From Halobacillus halophilus DSM 2266 (GTDB lineage Bacteria > Bacillota > Bacilli > Bacillales > Halobacillaceae): DNA of 64,000 nucleotides. The stretch spans positions 2,542,001-2,606,000 of the forward strand of contig NC_017668.1 in assembly GCF_000284515.1 (NCBI RefSeq). Reading direction: 5' to 3'. The notes beneath the pieces were generated by a model, which had not been told where the DNA came from, did no database searches, and saw nothing but the letters and a program-made list of their open reading frames with translations. The translations under genes and the position numbers were made by a program. Below, one piece after another: positions 24,990 through 33,186 of the stretch. Position 1 is the first letter of the stretch; each line of letters opens with the position of its first letter.

Positions 24990-25619
24990 TTATTTTTTTA
25001 TTGTAATAGCTACACCATCGCCAATTGGTACAATTGTCGTATGATAATCGGGGTTTTGAACAAGCCAATTATTGAAATTACGTATTTTTCGAGCGATTTT
25101 GGCCATACGTTTGTCTGCATGTGAATCGTCCGCAACATACCCCTTAAATAGAACATTATCCGAGACAATTACTGCACCTTCAGATAATAACGGTTCGTAT
25201 AGATGAAAGAATTCTTCATACTTACCTTTAGCAGCATCAATAAAGAGGAAGTCAAAAGAACCTTCCTTCCGAACTTCTTCCTTCAGCTCAAGAGCATCCC
25301 CAAACAGGAGGTGAACTCTGTCTTCAGCTCCTTGCTTATTAATAAAATGCTGGGCATCTCTATAACGATTCTCGTCTCTTTCTATTGATACAACTTTACT
25401 TTCAGGTGAAGCCTCCAACATACGAAGGGCCGAATATCCTATTGCTGTTCCAATTTCCAAAATGCGTTCAGGTCTATGCATACGAATCAGCTGCATTAGA
25501 AAATGTATACCTGCTGGCTCCATAATCGGTATATTTTTTTCCTCAGCGTATGCCTCCATGTGCGCGAATGGTCCAGTGGAAGACGGCAGCAATGATTGCA
25601 GATATGCGTCTTGCTCCAT
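24990..25619 (-). CDS. trmR: TrmR/YrrM-type O-methyltransferase (tRNA 5-hydroxyuridine)
   Basis: 209 residues, class I methyltransferase of the caffeoyl-CoA O-methyltransferase type: ILEIGTAIGYSALRML is motif I, DFLFIDAAKGKYEEF holds the metal-binding aspartate, and IVSDNVLFKG follows. In B. subtilis YrrM (TrmR) methylates 5-hydroxyuridine-34 of tRNAs to 5-methoxyuridine. Its usual neighbours yrrN and yrrO, the U32 peptidase-like genes that make the hydroxyuridine, are not here, so the precursor must come from elsewhere. Confidence 0.9.
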   Translation of the reverse strand: MEQDAYLQSLLPSSTGPFAHMEAYAEEKNIPIMEPAGIHFLMQLIRMHRPERILEIGTAIGYSALRMLEASPESKVVSIERDENRYRDAQHFINKQGAEDRVHLLFGDALELKEEVRKEGSFDFLFIDAAKGKYEEFFHLYEPLLSEGAVIVSDNVLFKGYVADDSHADKRMAKIARKIRNFNNWLVQNPDYHTTIVPIGDGVAITIKK

Positions 25620-25689
25620 GATGTTAACATCCCTTCATATTTAGTTTACATCCATTTTACAACCCCACTATTTTAACATACAAAAATGG

Positions 25690-25715
25690 AGGAATGCGAG
25701 TAATCTCGCATTCCT
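25690..25715 (-). terminator. Hairpin downstream of mltG
   Basis: Perfect stem GAATGCGAG / CTCGCATTC with a 4-nt loop, followed on the minus strand by CC and five T. Confidence 0.7.
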
Positions 25716-25724
25716 CTTCCATAA

Positions 25725-26864
25725 TCAATTGTTGTTAATATATTTATTTTTCTTTTCATTGTGCTTCTCCAACGTTTTTGAATAATAAATATTTCCTTCG
25801 TCATCTGCAAGGAAGTATAAGAAGTCTGTATCTGCAGGCTCCACAACAGCTTTTAAAGCATTTTCATTAAAATTGGAGATTGGCCCTGGGGTCAATCCCT
25901 CTTCTTCGTACGTATTGTAAGGAGAATCGACTTCAAGATCCTCATATAAGACTCTATCCTTATGCTCTCCCAGAGCATATAATACAGTAGGGTCTGTTTG
26001 TAATGGCATTTCCTCTTCTAAACGATTATAAAATACACTAGCGATTTTCTTTCGATTCTCAGAGGTTCTAGCTTCATTCTCTAATAACGAGGCCATTGTC
26101 ATTAAGTCATGTACAGTCATGTCCTCATCAAGTAAATCCAGTTGGTTCAGTTGTTCTTTGTAAGGCAGTACGACCTCTTTCGTCTGATCTAACATTTTAT
26201 GAACAATCTGATCTATTGTAGGATCTTCTACATAAATTGGATAAGTAGAAGCAAATAAGTATCCCTCGAGAGGATATTTAATCTCTTCATTTAATACCTC
26301 TTCTGTTAAAAGCTCAGGGTACTGTTCCATAAGTTCTTTTACATATTCTTTATCGTTCACTTTTGTTAAAAATTCGTCTTTAGTAAATGGAAGTTTATTT
26401 GCTAAAGTACCCGCAATTTGATCGAGCGTCCGCCCTTCAGGAATGGTTACCTTAAATGCCGGCTCTTTAATTAATTTACCTGACTGCAGTGAATCAATAA
26501 TCTCATTCAGTTTCATAGACGAAGTAAGCTGATATTCCCCAGCTTGGAATCCTGATTCATTATTAAATTTTGTATAAAACCTAAAAATTAAATCATTTTT
26601 AATAATTCCATTCTTTTCTAGGATCCCTGCGATTTGAGACGTGGATGATCCTAATGGTATCTCCACACTTTTTTGGCTTTCATCGCTCGGATCCACAGGT
26701 TCCAGGGCGGATTTAATATAAAAATAACCACTCAAACCCCCGATTAGTAGAAGAAGTACAAATATTGTAAGAATGGAAGCTACAATTTTTCGCACTGTGC
26801 TTGCTTCCTCTGTACGTTTTTTTAGTCGAGCTTTATAACTTTTTTTAAAATTTCTTTCGGACAA
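25725..26864 (-). CDS. mltG: Endolytic murein transglycosylase MltG
   Basis: 379 residues. MltG cuts nascent glycan strands and sets their length. Basic N-terminus, one transmembrane helix (about residues 30-50), a LysM-like subdomain, then the YceG catalytic domain with the Glu in ASLLENEARTSENRKKIASVFYNRL, plus LQTDPTVLYALG and PYNTYEEEGLTPGPISNF. The start is taken at a TTG (26864-26862) with AGGAGG 7 nt upstream, which also forms codons of the longer frame. A TATAAT (26895-26890, minus) lies upstream with a weak -35. Confidence 0.95.
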   Translation of the reverse strand: MSERNFKKSYKARLKKRTEEASTVRKIVASILTIFVLLLLIGGLSGYFYIKSALEPVDPSDESQKSVEIPLGSSTSQIAGILEKNGIIKNDLIFRFYTKFNNESGFQAGEYQLTSSMKLNEIIDSLQSGKLIKEPAFKVTIPEGRTLDQIAGTLANKLPFTKDEFLTKVNDKEYVKELMEQYPELLTEEVLNEEIKYPLEGYLFASTYPIYVEDPTIDQIVHKMLDQTKEVVLPYKEQLNQLDLLDEDMTVHDLMTMASLLENEARTSENRKKIASVFYNRLEEEMPLQTDPTVLYALGEHKDRVLYEDLEVDSPYNTYEEEGLTPGPISNFNENALKAVVEPADTDFLYFLADDEGNIYYSKTLEKHNEKKNKYINNN

Positions 26865-26959
26865 CAGACTTCCTCCTTCCATCCGGTACATTATACTACA
26901 AAATGCGAGAGCCTTTCCACACCAGTGGTATAATTTCTATGGTCCAGAAGCTTCACATA

Positions 26960-26990
26960 AGAAAAAGCCTGCTGTTCGCAGGCTTTTTCT
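26960..26990. terminator. Terminator downstream of yrzB
   Basis: Stem GAAAAAGCCTGC / GCAGGCTTTTTC with a 4-nt loop; T-rich on both strands. It separates the alaS-to-yrzB gene group from mltG. Confidence 0.85.
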
Positions 26991-27005
26991 TTCTTTACTT
27001 TTTAT

Positions 27006-27290
27006 TTAGGTTAAATCTTCATCTGTTAAAGTATTCAGCATTTCTTCAACCATTTCCCATTCCTCATCTGATTCGATCTGGTAGAGAGCAAGATCATCTT
27101 CTTCGTTTCCTTTTTCTTCATATCGAAACGCAAAAACTTCTACCTCGTCTCCCTCTTTCTGTTCAGCAGGAATGACGGCAATGTAGGACTGTTCCGTCTG
27201 CTCTACATCGAATGTGAACAATACTTCAAATAAATGTTCCTCTCCATTTTCATCTGGAATTACAATACGTTCTTCTTTTTCTAGTGCCAT
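27006..27290 (-). CDS. yrzB: DUF1292 family acidic protein YrzB
   Basis: 94 residues, very acidic, one DUF1292 domain: RIVIPDENGEEHLFEVLFTF then YIAVIPAEQ and EEWEMVEEMLNTL. Found directly after ruvX in many Firmicutes. Function unknown. Confidence 0.9.
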   Translation of the reverse strand: MALEKEERIVIPDENGEEHLFEVLFTFDVEQTEQSYIAVIPAEQKEGDEVEVFAFRYEEKGNEEDDLALYQIESDEEWEMVEEMLNTLTDEDLT

Positions 27291-27305
27291 GATAAAACGT
27301 CCTCC

Positions 27306-27722
27306 TTATTGTTTGGAATCTAGATAACTTTGCAGAATGATAACAGCGGCCATTTTATCAATGACTTTCTTACGCTTCTTTCGACTAACGTCTGCATCCA
27401 GCAATACCCGTTCTGCTGCCATTGTCGTTAAACGCTCATCCCAAAGATGGGATGGTATTTTATATTCTTTTTTTATCCACGCGGCGAAACGCTGGCTGGC
27501 TTCTCCTCTAGGTCCTACTGTCCCGTTCATGTTCTTAGGGAAGCCTACCACAGCTTCAGTGATTTCATGCTCTTCAATGATCTTTTGAAGCGGTCCGCGA
27601 ACCGTATTAAAGTCCGTTTCATCCCAATGAATAGTGGTCAGGCCTTGAGCTGTCCAGCCCAAGGCATCGGAAATAGCCACTCCTACCGTTTTTTCGCCTA
27701 CGTCTAGACCTATTTTTTTCAT
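27306..27722 (-). CDS. yrrK: Holliday junction resolvase-like protein YqgF/RuvX
   Basis: 138 residues, RNase H-like fold: [14 protein letters not shown] at the N-terminus with catalytic Asp, [17 protein letters not shown], and [15 protein letters not shown] with the second acidic centre. The family is thought to act in rRNA processing (pre-16S nuclease) and possibly junction resolution. Overlaps ireB by 4 nt. Confidence 0.95.
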   Translation of the reverse strand: MKKIGLDVGEKTVGVAISDALGWTAQGLTTIHWDETDFNTVRGPLQKIIEEHEITEAVVGFPKNMNGTVGPRGEASQRFAAWIKKEYKIPSHLWDERLTTMAAERVLLDADVSRKKRKKVIDKMAAVIILQSYLDSKQ

Positions 27723-27991
27723 TCATTGCCCTCTTTATTCTCTCTAATATAAAACTTAACTAACTCTTCGATTAGTTCATCACGTTCAATTTTGCGAATC
27801 AAGTTTCTGGCATCCTGGTGACGCGGGATGTACGCTGGATCTCCGGAGAGTAAATAACCGACTATCTGGTTGATAGGGTTGTAGCCCTTTTCTTGAAGAG
27901 CACTGTGTACAGAAAGCAGTACAGAGCGCACATCCTGGTCAAACGGTTCCTCTGAGAAGTTAAATCTCATTGTTTTATCCATTGAGCTCAT
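27719..27991 (-). CDS. yrzL: IreB family regulatory phosphoprotein
   Basis: 90 residues, DUF965/IreB family. It opens [15 protein letters not shown] and has [21 protein letters not shown]. In Enterococcus IreB is a substrate of the Ser/Thr kinase IreK; the threonines near the N-terminus are the likely sites. Between alaS and ruvX as in B. subtilis (yrzL). Confidence 0.94.
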   Translation of the reverse strand: MSSMDKTMRFNFSEEPFDQDVRSVLLSVHSALQEKGYNPINQIVGYLLSGDPAYIPRHQDARNLIRKIERDELIEELVKFYIRENKEGNE

Positions 27992-28054
27992 TCATGTCAC
28001 CTCGCACTTGTTAGTCTTTACTCCATTATATACCTAAGTTTACTTAATGGAAAA

Positions 28055-30691
28055 CTAAGAACCTTGATTTGCATACTCTTTTGCAAATTCTAAGGCCTCA
28101 GGAATCTTAGAAGCATCCTTGCCTCCAGCCTGAGCCATGTCTGGACGGCCTCCGCCGCCCCCACCGCATCTGGAAGCTGCTTCTTTAATTAAATGTCCTG
28201 CATGGTAACCTTCTTCTACTAAGTCTTTTGATACTCCTGCAATTAGCTGAACTTTATTTCCATTTGGTGCAGCAAGCAGTATAATACCAGATTCAATTTT
28301 TTGTTTTAAATCATCAATCATGGAACGCAAAGCATTCATATCCTTCACATCCACTTGTTTTGCCAGCACCTTGACGCCGTTAATCTCTTCAACTTCGTCA
28401 AGAATCGATGAAGCTTCCATATTAGAGATTTTAGCACTTAGGGATTCATTTTCCCTCTGCAGATCCTTTATCTCTTTATGAAGGACATCAATTCGTTCAG
28501 GTACCTGCTCCGGCTTTGTCTTTAAGCGTTCACCAGCTTGCTTTAACAACGATTCCTTACCATTCATATAAAGGTAAGCATCTTTAGCTGTCACAGCTTC
28601 CATACGTCTGGTTCCAGCCCCAATACCTGTCTCTGATACAATTTTGAATAAACCAATTTCAGCAGTATTTATAACATGGCACCCTCCGCAGAGTTCCAGG
28701 CTGTAATCACCTACTTGCACCACACGAACAGTGTCTCCGTATTTCTCTCCAAATAATGCCATAGCACCTTTTTCTTTTGCTTCCTCGATAGAACTATATT
28801 CTACTCTTACAGGAATAGACTGCCATACTTTTTCGTTTACGATAGATTCAATCTTCTCTATCTCCTCATTGGAAACAGAGCCAAAATGCGAGAAATCAAA
28901 CCGTAGACGATCCGGAGCTACAAGAGAACCCGCCTGATTTACATGATCGCCTAATACGTCTTTCAATGCTTGATGGAGCAAATGGGTAGCTGTGTGATTC
29001 TTAACTATAAAGGAGCGGGATTTTTCATCTATTTCTGCATGAACCCTGTCTCCTTTATGAAGCGTACCTTTTTGGATCACGGCTTCATGCATATGCTGAC
29101 CATTTGGTGCTTTTTGAACATTTGTTACTTCCAATAGGACGTTATCATTTTCTATACGGCCTTTATCAGCAATCTGACCGCCGCTTTCTGCGTAGAAAGG
29201 TGTTTTATCCAAAAATACGTAGACTGTATCGCCTTCTTCTGCTTGTTCACTAAACTCTTTACCTTTAATCATTTCGACAATTTCTGCTTCCGTACGAAGT
29301 TGATCATAACCGGTGAATTCACTGGCTACACGAACGTCCCCAAGTACACCTTCTTGAATCTGCATGGAACCAGTTTTCTGACGAGCGTTCCTGGCACGCT
29401 CACGCTGCTTCTCCATTTCAAGCATAAACCCATCTTCATCAATGGTAAAACCAGCGTCAGCTACATATTCTTCCGTGAGCTCCTTAGGAAAACCATACGT
29501 ATCGTAGAGACGAAATACTTCTGTCCCAGGGAATACATTACTCCCTTTTTCTGATTCCTGCTTCATAATTGTCGATAAGATGGCAAGTCCATCATTTAAT
29601 GTTTCGTGGAAACGTTCCTCTTCAGTTTTAATTACGTTTTGAATAAAGGACTGCTTCTCTTTTACTTCAGGATAGAAGTTGACCATAATTTCAGCTACTT
29701 CCGGTACTAATTTGTACATGAAAGGCTGATCTATACCAATTTGTTTAGCAAACCTTACAGCCCGGCGCAGCAAACGGCGCAGAACGTATCCTCTTCCCTC
29801 ATTGGACGGCAGAGCTCCGTCACTGACCGCAAAAGATACCGTACGCATATGATCAGCTATAACTTTAAAGGAAGAATCTCCTTCCTCACTTTCTCCATAC
29901 TTTCTTCCCGAAATAGACTCTGTAGCTTCAATTAAAGGTTTGAATAAATCTGTTTCGAAATTGGTAGGGGTATCTTGAATAACGCAGACAATTCTCTCAA
30001 GGCCCATGCCTGTATCAATGTTTTTCTTAGGTAAGGGTGTGTAAGTATCATCAGGATTATGGTTGAACTGGGAGAATACTAAATTCCAGATTTCTAAATA
30101 GCGTTCATTCTCTCCACCCGGGTAAAGTTCAGGATCTTGAGGATCGTTCCCGTATTTTTCACCGCGATCGTAAAAGATTTCAGTATTTGGACCACTCGGG
30201 CCTTCACCAATATCCCAGAAGTTTTCCTCAATACGGATAATTCGCTCTTCATCTATCCCGACAATGTCGCGCCATATCGTATAGGCTTCATCATCTTCTG
30301 GATGAACGGTAACAGATAACCTGCTTTCGTCAAATCCAATCCAATCTTCACTGGTCAGGAATTCCCAACCCCACTTCATCGCTTCCTCTTTAAAATAATC
30401 CCCAATAGAAAAGTTACCCAACATTTCAAAAAAAGTATGGTGGCGGGCTGTAAACCCTACATTTTCTATATCGTTGGTCCGAATGGATTTTTGCACGTTC
30501 ACAATCCTAGGATTCTCAGGAATAACCCGCCCGTCAAAGTATTTTTTCAGCGTAGCCACTCCACTGTTTATCCAAAGGAGTGTAGGATCCTCATGAGGAA
30601 CAAGAGAAGCACTTGGTTCCACACTGTGATTTTTTTCTTTAAAAAAGTCCAGAAACATTTGGCGGACTTCAGCAGATGTCCATGATTTCAT
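28055..30691 (-). CDS. alaS: Alanyl-tRNA synthetase
   Basis: 878 residues, full length. The N-terminal class II catalytic domain holds [15 protein letters not shown] and [15 protein letters not shown]; the editing domain has zinc ligands [12 protein letters not shown] (about residues 566-577) and LCGGCHV; the C-terminal C-Ala domain ends with [18 protein letters not shown]. Charges tRNA-Ala and clears Ser/Gly mischarging. Preceded by a T-box leader with an alanine specifier and a consensus promoter. Confidence 0.98.
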   Translation of the reverse strand: MKSWTSAEVRQMFLDFFKEKNHSVEPSASLVPHEDPTLLWINSGVATLKKYFDGRVIPENPRIVNVQKSIRTNDIENVGFTARHHTFFEMLGNFSIGDYFKEEAMKWGWEFLTSEDWIGFDESRLSVTVHPEDDEAYTIWRDIVGIDEERIIRIEENFWDIGEGPSGPNTEIFYDRGEKYGNDPQDPELYPGGENERYLEIWNLVFSQFNHNPDDTYTPLPKKNIDTGMGLERIVCVIQDTPTNFETDLFKPLIEATESISGRKYGESEEGDSSFKVIADHMRTVSFAVSDGALPSNEGRGYVLRRLLRRAVRFAKQIGIDQPFMYKLVPEVAEIMVNFYPEVKEKQSFIQNVIKTEEERFHETLNDGLAILSTIMKQESEKGSNVFPGTEVFRLYDTYGFPKELTEEYVADAGFTIDEDGFMLEMEKQRERARNARQKTGSMQIQEGVLGDVRVASEFTGYDQLRTEAEIVEMIKGKEFSEQAEEGDTVYVFLDKTPFYAESGGQIADKGRIENDNVLLEVTNVQKAPNGQHMHEAVIQKGTLHKGDRVHAEIDEKSRSFIVKNHTATHLLHQALKDVLGDHVNQAGSLVAPDRLRFDFSHFGSVSNEEIEKIESIVNEKVWQSIPVRVEYSSIEEAKEKGAMALFGEKYGDTVRVVQVGDYSLELCGGCHVINTAEIGLFKIVSETGIGAGTRRMEAVTAKDAYLYMNGKESLLKQAGERLKTKPEQVPERIDVLHKEIKDLQRENESLSAKISNMEASSILDEVEEINGVKVLAKQVDVKDMNALRSMIDDLKQKIESGIILLAAPNGNKVQLIAGVSKDLVEEGYHAGHLIKEAASRCGGGGGGRPDMAQAGGKDASKIPEALEFAKEYANQGS

Positions 30692-30765
30692 GTCGTTACC
30701 TCCTTATTAATAAATACAACAAGCTTCATGCTCTTTTATAAACACTCTATTTTATCTGTACGAAC

Positions 30766-31019
30766 AAAAAACTCCCGTCCCTGCCATCGGCAGGGACGGG
30801 AGTTTAAATCCGCGGTACCACCCTGATTATAGACATTAAACTGTCTATCACCTCAGACGCCAATAACGAGGCGCGACTCCGGCGGGGATTAACCGCACTC
30901 AGGAATAGCTTTCAGCAACCCTGTCCATAGCATACTTCTCAGCCTGGAGTATGCCTCTCTAATTATGGGTAATTGCTTACTTATTTCCTTCACTGTTTTT
31001 CGTTCGTATAGTGTCGATA
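30766..31019 (-). promoter_or_regulatory. T-box riboswitch of alaS (alanine specifier)
   Basis: Read on the minus strand: an AGAGAG stem I motif with GGCTGAGA in the distal loop, a specifier loop with GCT (Ala) at 30916-30914 followed by GAA, the T-box core TGGTACCGCG (30820-30811) and an intrinsic terminator with a stem of about 16 bp (AAACTCCCGTCCCTGCC...) followed by T-run (about 30806-30767). Uncharged tRNA-Ala should pair with the specifier and T-box to form the antiterminator and allow alaS expression. Confidence 0.93.
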
Positions 31020-31025
31020 TGCGCT

Positions 31026-31054
31026 ATTATAGATAACTGTTCCCTATCTGTCAA
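31026..31054 (-). promoter_or_regulatory. Consensus SigA promoter of the alaS leader
   Basis: On the minus strand TTGACA (31054-31049), 17 nt, TATAAT (31031-31026): both hexamers are perfect. The -35 lies inside the last codons of the upstream gene (stop at 31044), so alaS has its own start in addition to any read-through. Confidence 0.88.
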
Positions 31055-32111
31055 TATGAATGCGTCCTTTATGAACTTCACTAACAATTACTTTTAGACA
31101 TGTAAGAACAGGTACAGCTAAAATTAATCCAGGAATTCCTGCAAGTTCACCACCTGCAAGCAAAGCAAAGATAATGACCAATGGGTGGATGTGAATACTT
31201 CTCCCCATAATATATGGGGAGAGCAAATTGCCTTCAAGTACTTGAATCACAAGGACCACCAGCAGACTAAAAATAAGCATTTTCACTGAAATAGTAGCAG
31301 CTACAACTAAGACCGGTACAGCCCCAAGCAAAGGACCAAAATACGGTATAATATTCGTTATTCCTGCTATAATTCCAAGAATAAGAGGATACGGGAGGTC
31401 CACCAGCCAAAATCCGAACGAGGCAAGGGCGCCTACAAAAAGACTGATTAGAAGCTGCCCGCGAATATATCCTCCCAAAGAATGACTAAGTTCCCTGGTC
31501 AGTCTCCGGGCTTCATCATGCCAGGACACAGGTAATAAAGTCACCAAAGAGCTGCCGATCATCTTGTAGTCCTTTAAAAAATAGAATGTCATTACGGGAA
31601 TGACAGCAAATAAAAAGACCATATCAAAAATACCGCTTAAACCTGTAAGCAAGTTCATTAATTTAGTGCTAATCCATTCTTCGAAATCTGAAAAACTGCC
31701 ATCCAATTTTTTGTGAATACCATCTGGAAACCTTTCAGTTTGAGCGTATAACTGCTTTGTCCATACTTGATAAGATTCCGTTAAAGCAGGAATCTGCTCA
31801 CTCAACAGTCTTACCTGTGTTAACAGACGGGGATAGCCTTTATAGATTCCTAAACTTACTAAAGAAAAAAAAGCGAGGAATATAAACAAGATAGCAAGAG
31901 ATCTTGAGATCCCCGTCTCTTCCAGCAGATTCACAAGAGGATGCAGCAATAAGGAAAGAACAAGAGCCAAGATAAAGGGCAGAAGGATTCTTCCAATCAT
32001 GATCATAATATGATCATAATAGGGAAACAGCCAGGCTAGTAGTAATAGACTGAGAAGTATAATGAAGAAGATGACGAACCGACGTACCCACTTGGCTGTT
32101 TGATCACTCAT
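31044..32111 (-). CDS. yrrI: AI-2E family transporter / putative permease (YrrI)
   Basis: 355 residues, about eight transmembrane helices, UPF0118/AI-2E family: GLSGIFDMVFLFAVIPVMTFYFLKD, GGYIRGQLLISLFVG, GITNIIPYFGPLLGAVP and GRSIHIHPLVIIFALLAGG are typical blocks. Substrate unknown; relatives export AI-2 or exchange Na+ (Li+) for H+. Overlaps yrzR by 4 nt. Same place as yrrI upstream of alaS in B. subtilis. Confidence 0.92.
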   Translation of the reverse strand: MSDQTAKWVRRFVIFFIILLSLLLLAWLFPYYDHIMIMIGRILLPFILALVLSLLLHPLVNLLEETGISRSLAILFIFLAFFSLVSLGIYKGYPRLLTQVRLLSEQIPALTESYQVWTKQLYAQTERFPDGIHKKLDGSFSDFEEWISTKLMNLLTGLSGIFDMVFLFAVIPVMTFYFLKDYKMIGSSLVTLLPVSWHDEARRLTRELSHSLGGYIRGQLLISLFVGALASFGFWLVDLPYPLILGIIAGITNIIPYFGPLLGAVPVLVVAATISVKMLIFSLLVVLVIQVLEGNLLSPYIMGRSIHIHPLVIIFALLAGGELAGIPGLILAVPVLTCLKVIVSEVHKGRIHIDR

Positions 32112-32293
32112 CCTTGCTTAAGATCTTGTTGATAGAATATGTCATTAAGAGAGCTTAGACTGCCATCTTCTTCAATTTGGTTTATGTTCATTTTACCGTT
32201 TTCAATAGCTAACTCCAGACAACAATTCCAACAATAATATTGCTCGTTCCCTATTTTTCCAAGGTTTTTGCTCTTACAATTCGGACATTTCAT
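32108..32293 (-). CDS. yrzR: Small zinc-ribbon-like protein (YrzR-like)
   Basis: 61 residues. Two CxxC pairs, MKCPNCKSKNLGKIG and YYCWNCCLEL, form a probable zinc ribbon, followed by a polar tail. Start is the internal ATG with AAAGGAG about 11 nt upstream; the 18 codons before it are not conserved-looking. Placement next to yrrI agrees with B. subtilis yrzR; function unknown. Confidence 0.75.
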   Translation of the reverse strand: MKCPNCKSKNLGKIGNEQYYCWNCCLELAIENGKMNINQIEEDGSLSSLNDIFYQQDLKQG

Positions 32294-32350
32294 GGGGAGA
32301 CATACTCCTTTTTTACAAAACAGTATGTCCGTCCGAAATAATTTCATACA

Positions 32351-33166
32351 TTATTCTATAAGATTATGAAGCCACTCCATTCCTTCCGCCACATATGCCT
32401 CAGTTGGCCTGGAGTGAGGAGTATGCTCCAAGATAAAATATTTCCCTTTTTTTTCAGCCAGTATTTCAATCATTGGCTTCATATCAAAGTGACCATCTAT
32501 TGTATTTAGTTCTGGATGAATCGGTACCCAGTAGTATTTATCATCTAAAAAACTTACATTATGTACGTGGACAACAGTTGTGTACGGAAGCAAAGGAACG
32601 ATGTACTCTTTCCATTTATCACCCGCTGCCATTCGATAATCTCCCATGTCAATACAGATAGATAATTGATAGGTGTCCCACACCTCTTCAGGGAATTGCT
32701 GAAGGTAGTGAATCCCTGCAGGAGAGCGGTTATGACCAAGTTTAGGTTCGCAGACAATAGAGAGTTTGTATTTTTTCTGCAGCTCAGAGAGGTAACAAAG
32801 TCCTTCTTCAATCATAGGCTGAGGGTTTGAACTAACAGGCCCTTTAACGTATGGAAAGTGAACTAGAATGTATTCCGCCCCGACTCTTGCTGCCAAAGCG
32901 ACTTCTTTTTCAAAATTTATTCGAGCCTCCAGAGGATCCACATATACATGTTCAATTAGATCGTACTTGCTGTTCCCTCTAATAAGGGGCGAATGAATTC
33001 CAAAAGAGACTTGATTCCGTCTCGCCATTTTAAGAAAGCGATAAAAAGAAGCTTCATCTGGAAATTCTCCGATTTCAATATGGTCAATTCCTGATTTAAA
33101 TAACTGATCAAACTGACCAGGGTCACTTAAAATAGTACTGCCGGACATCCCCAGTGTGGATTCCAT
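32351..33166 (-). CDS. Sugar phosphate isomerase/epimerase-like TIM-barrel protein
   Basis: 271 residues. The pattern of short beta strands with metal-ligand-like residues fits the xylose isomerase-like TIM barrel (AP endonuclease family 2): HIEIGEFPDEASFYRFL, FGIHSPLI, EYILVHFPYVKG, IVCEPKLGHN, ICIDMGDYRMA, VVHVHNVSF and YFILEHTPHS. His, Glu and Asp residues at strand ends could bind metal. The gene lies between recD2 and yrzR, where B. subtilis has none known to me, 20 nt after recD2, so it probably shares the transcript. Substrate unknown. Confidence 0.75.
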   Translation of the reverse strand: MESTLGMSGSTILSDPGQFDQLFKSGIDHIEIGEFPDEASFYRFLKMARRNQVSFGIHSPLIRGNSKYDLIEHVYVDPLEARINFEKEVALAARVGAEYILVHFPYVKGPVSSNPQPMIEEGLCYLSELQKKYKLSIVCEPKLGHNRSPAGIHYLQQFPEEVWDTYQLSICIDMGDYRMAAGDKWKEYIVPLLPYTTVVHVHNVSFLDDKYYWVPIHPELNTIDGHFDMKPMIEILAEKKGKYFILEHTPHSRPTEAYVAEGMEWLHNLIE

Positions 33167-33186
33167 AGTTTATCTCCTCCTTAACT

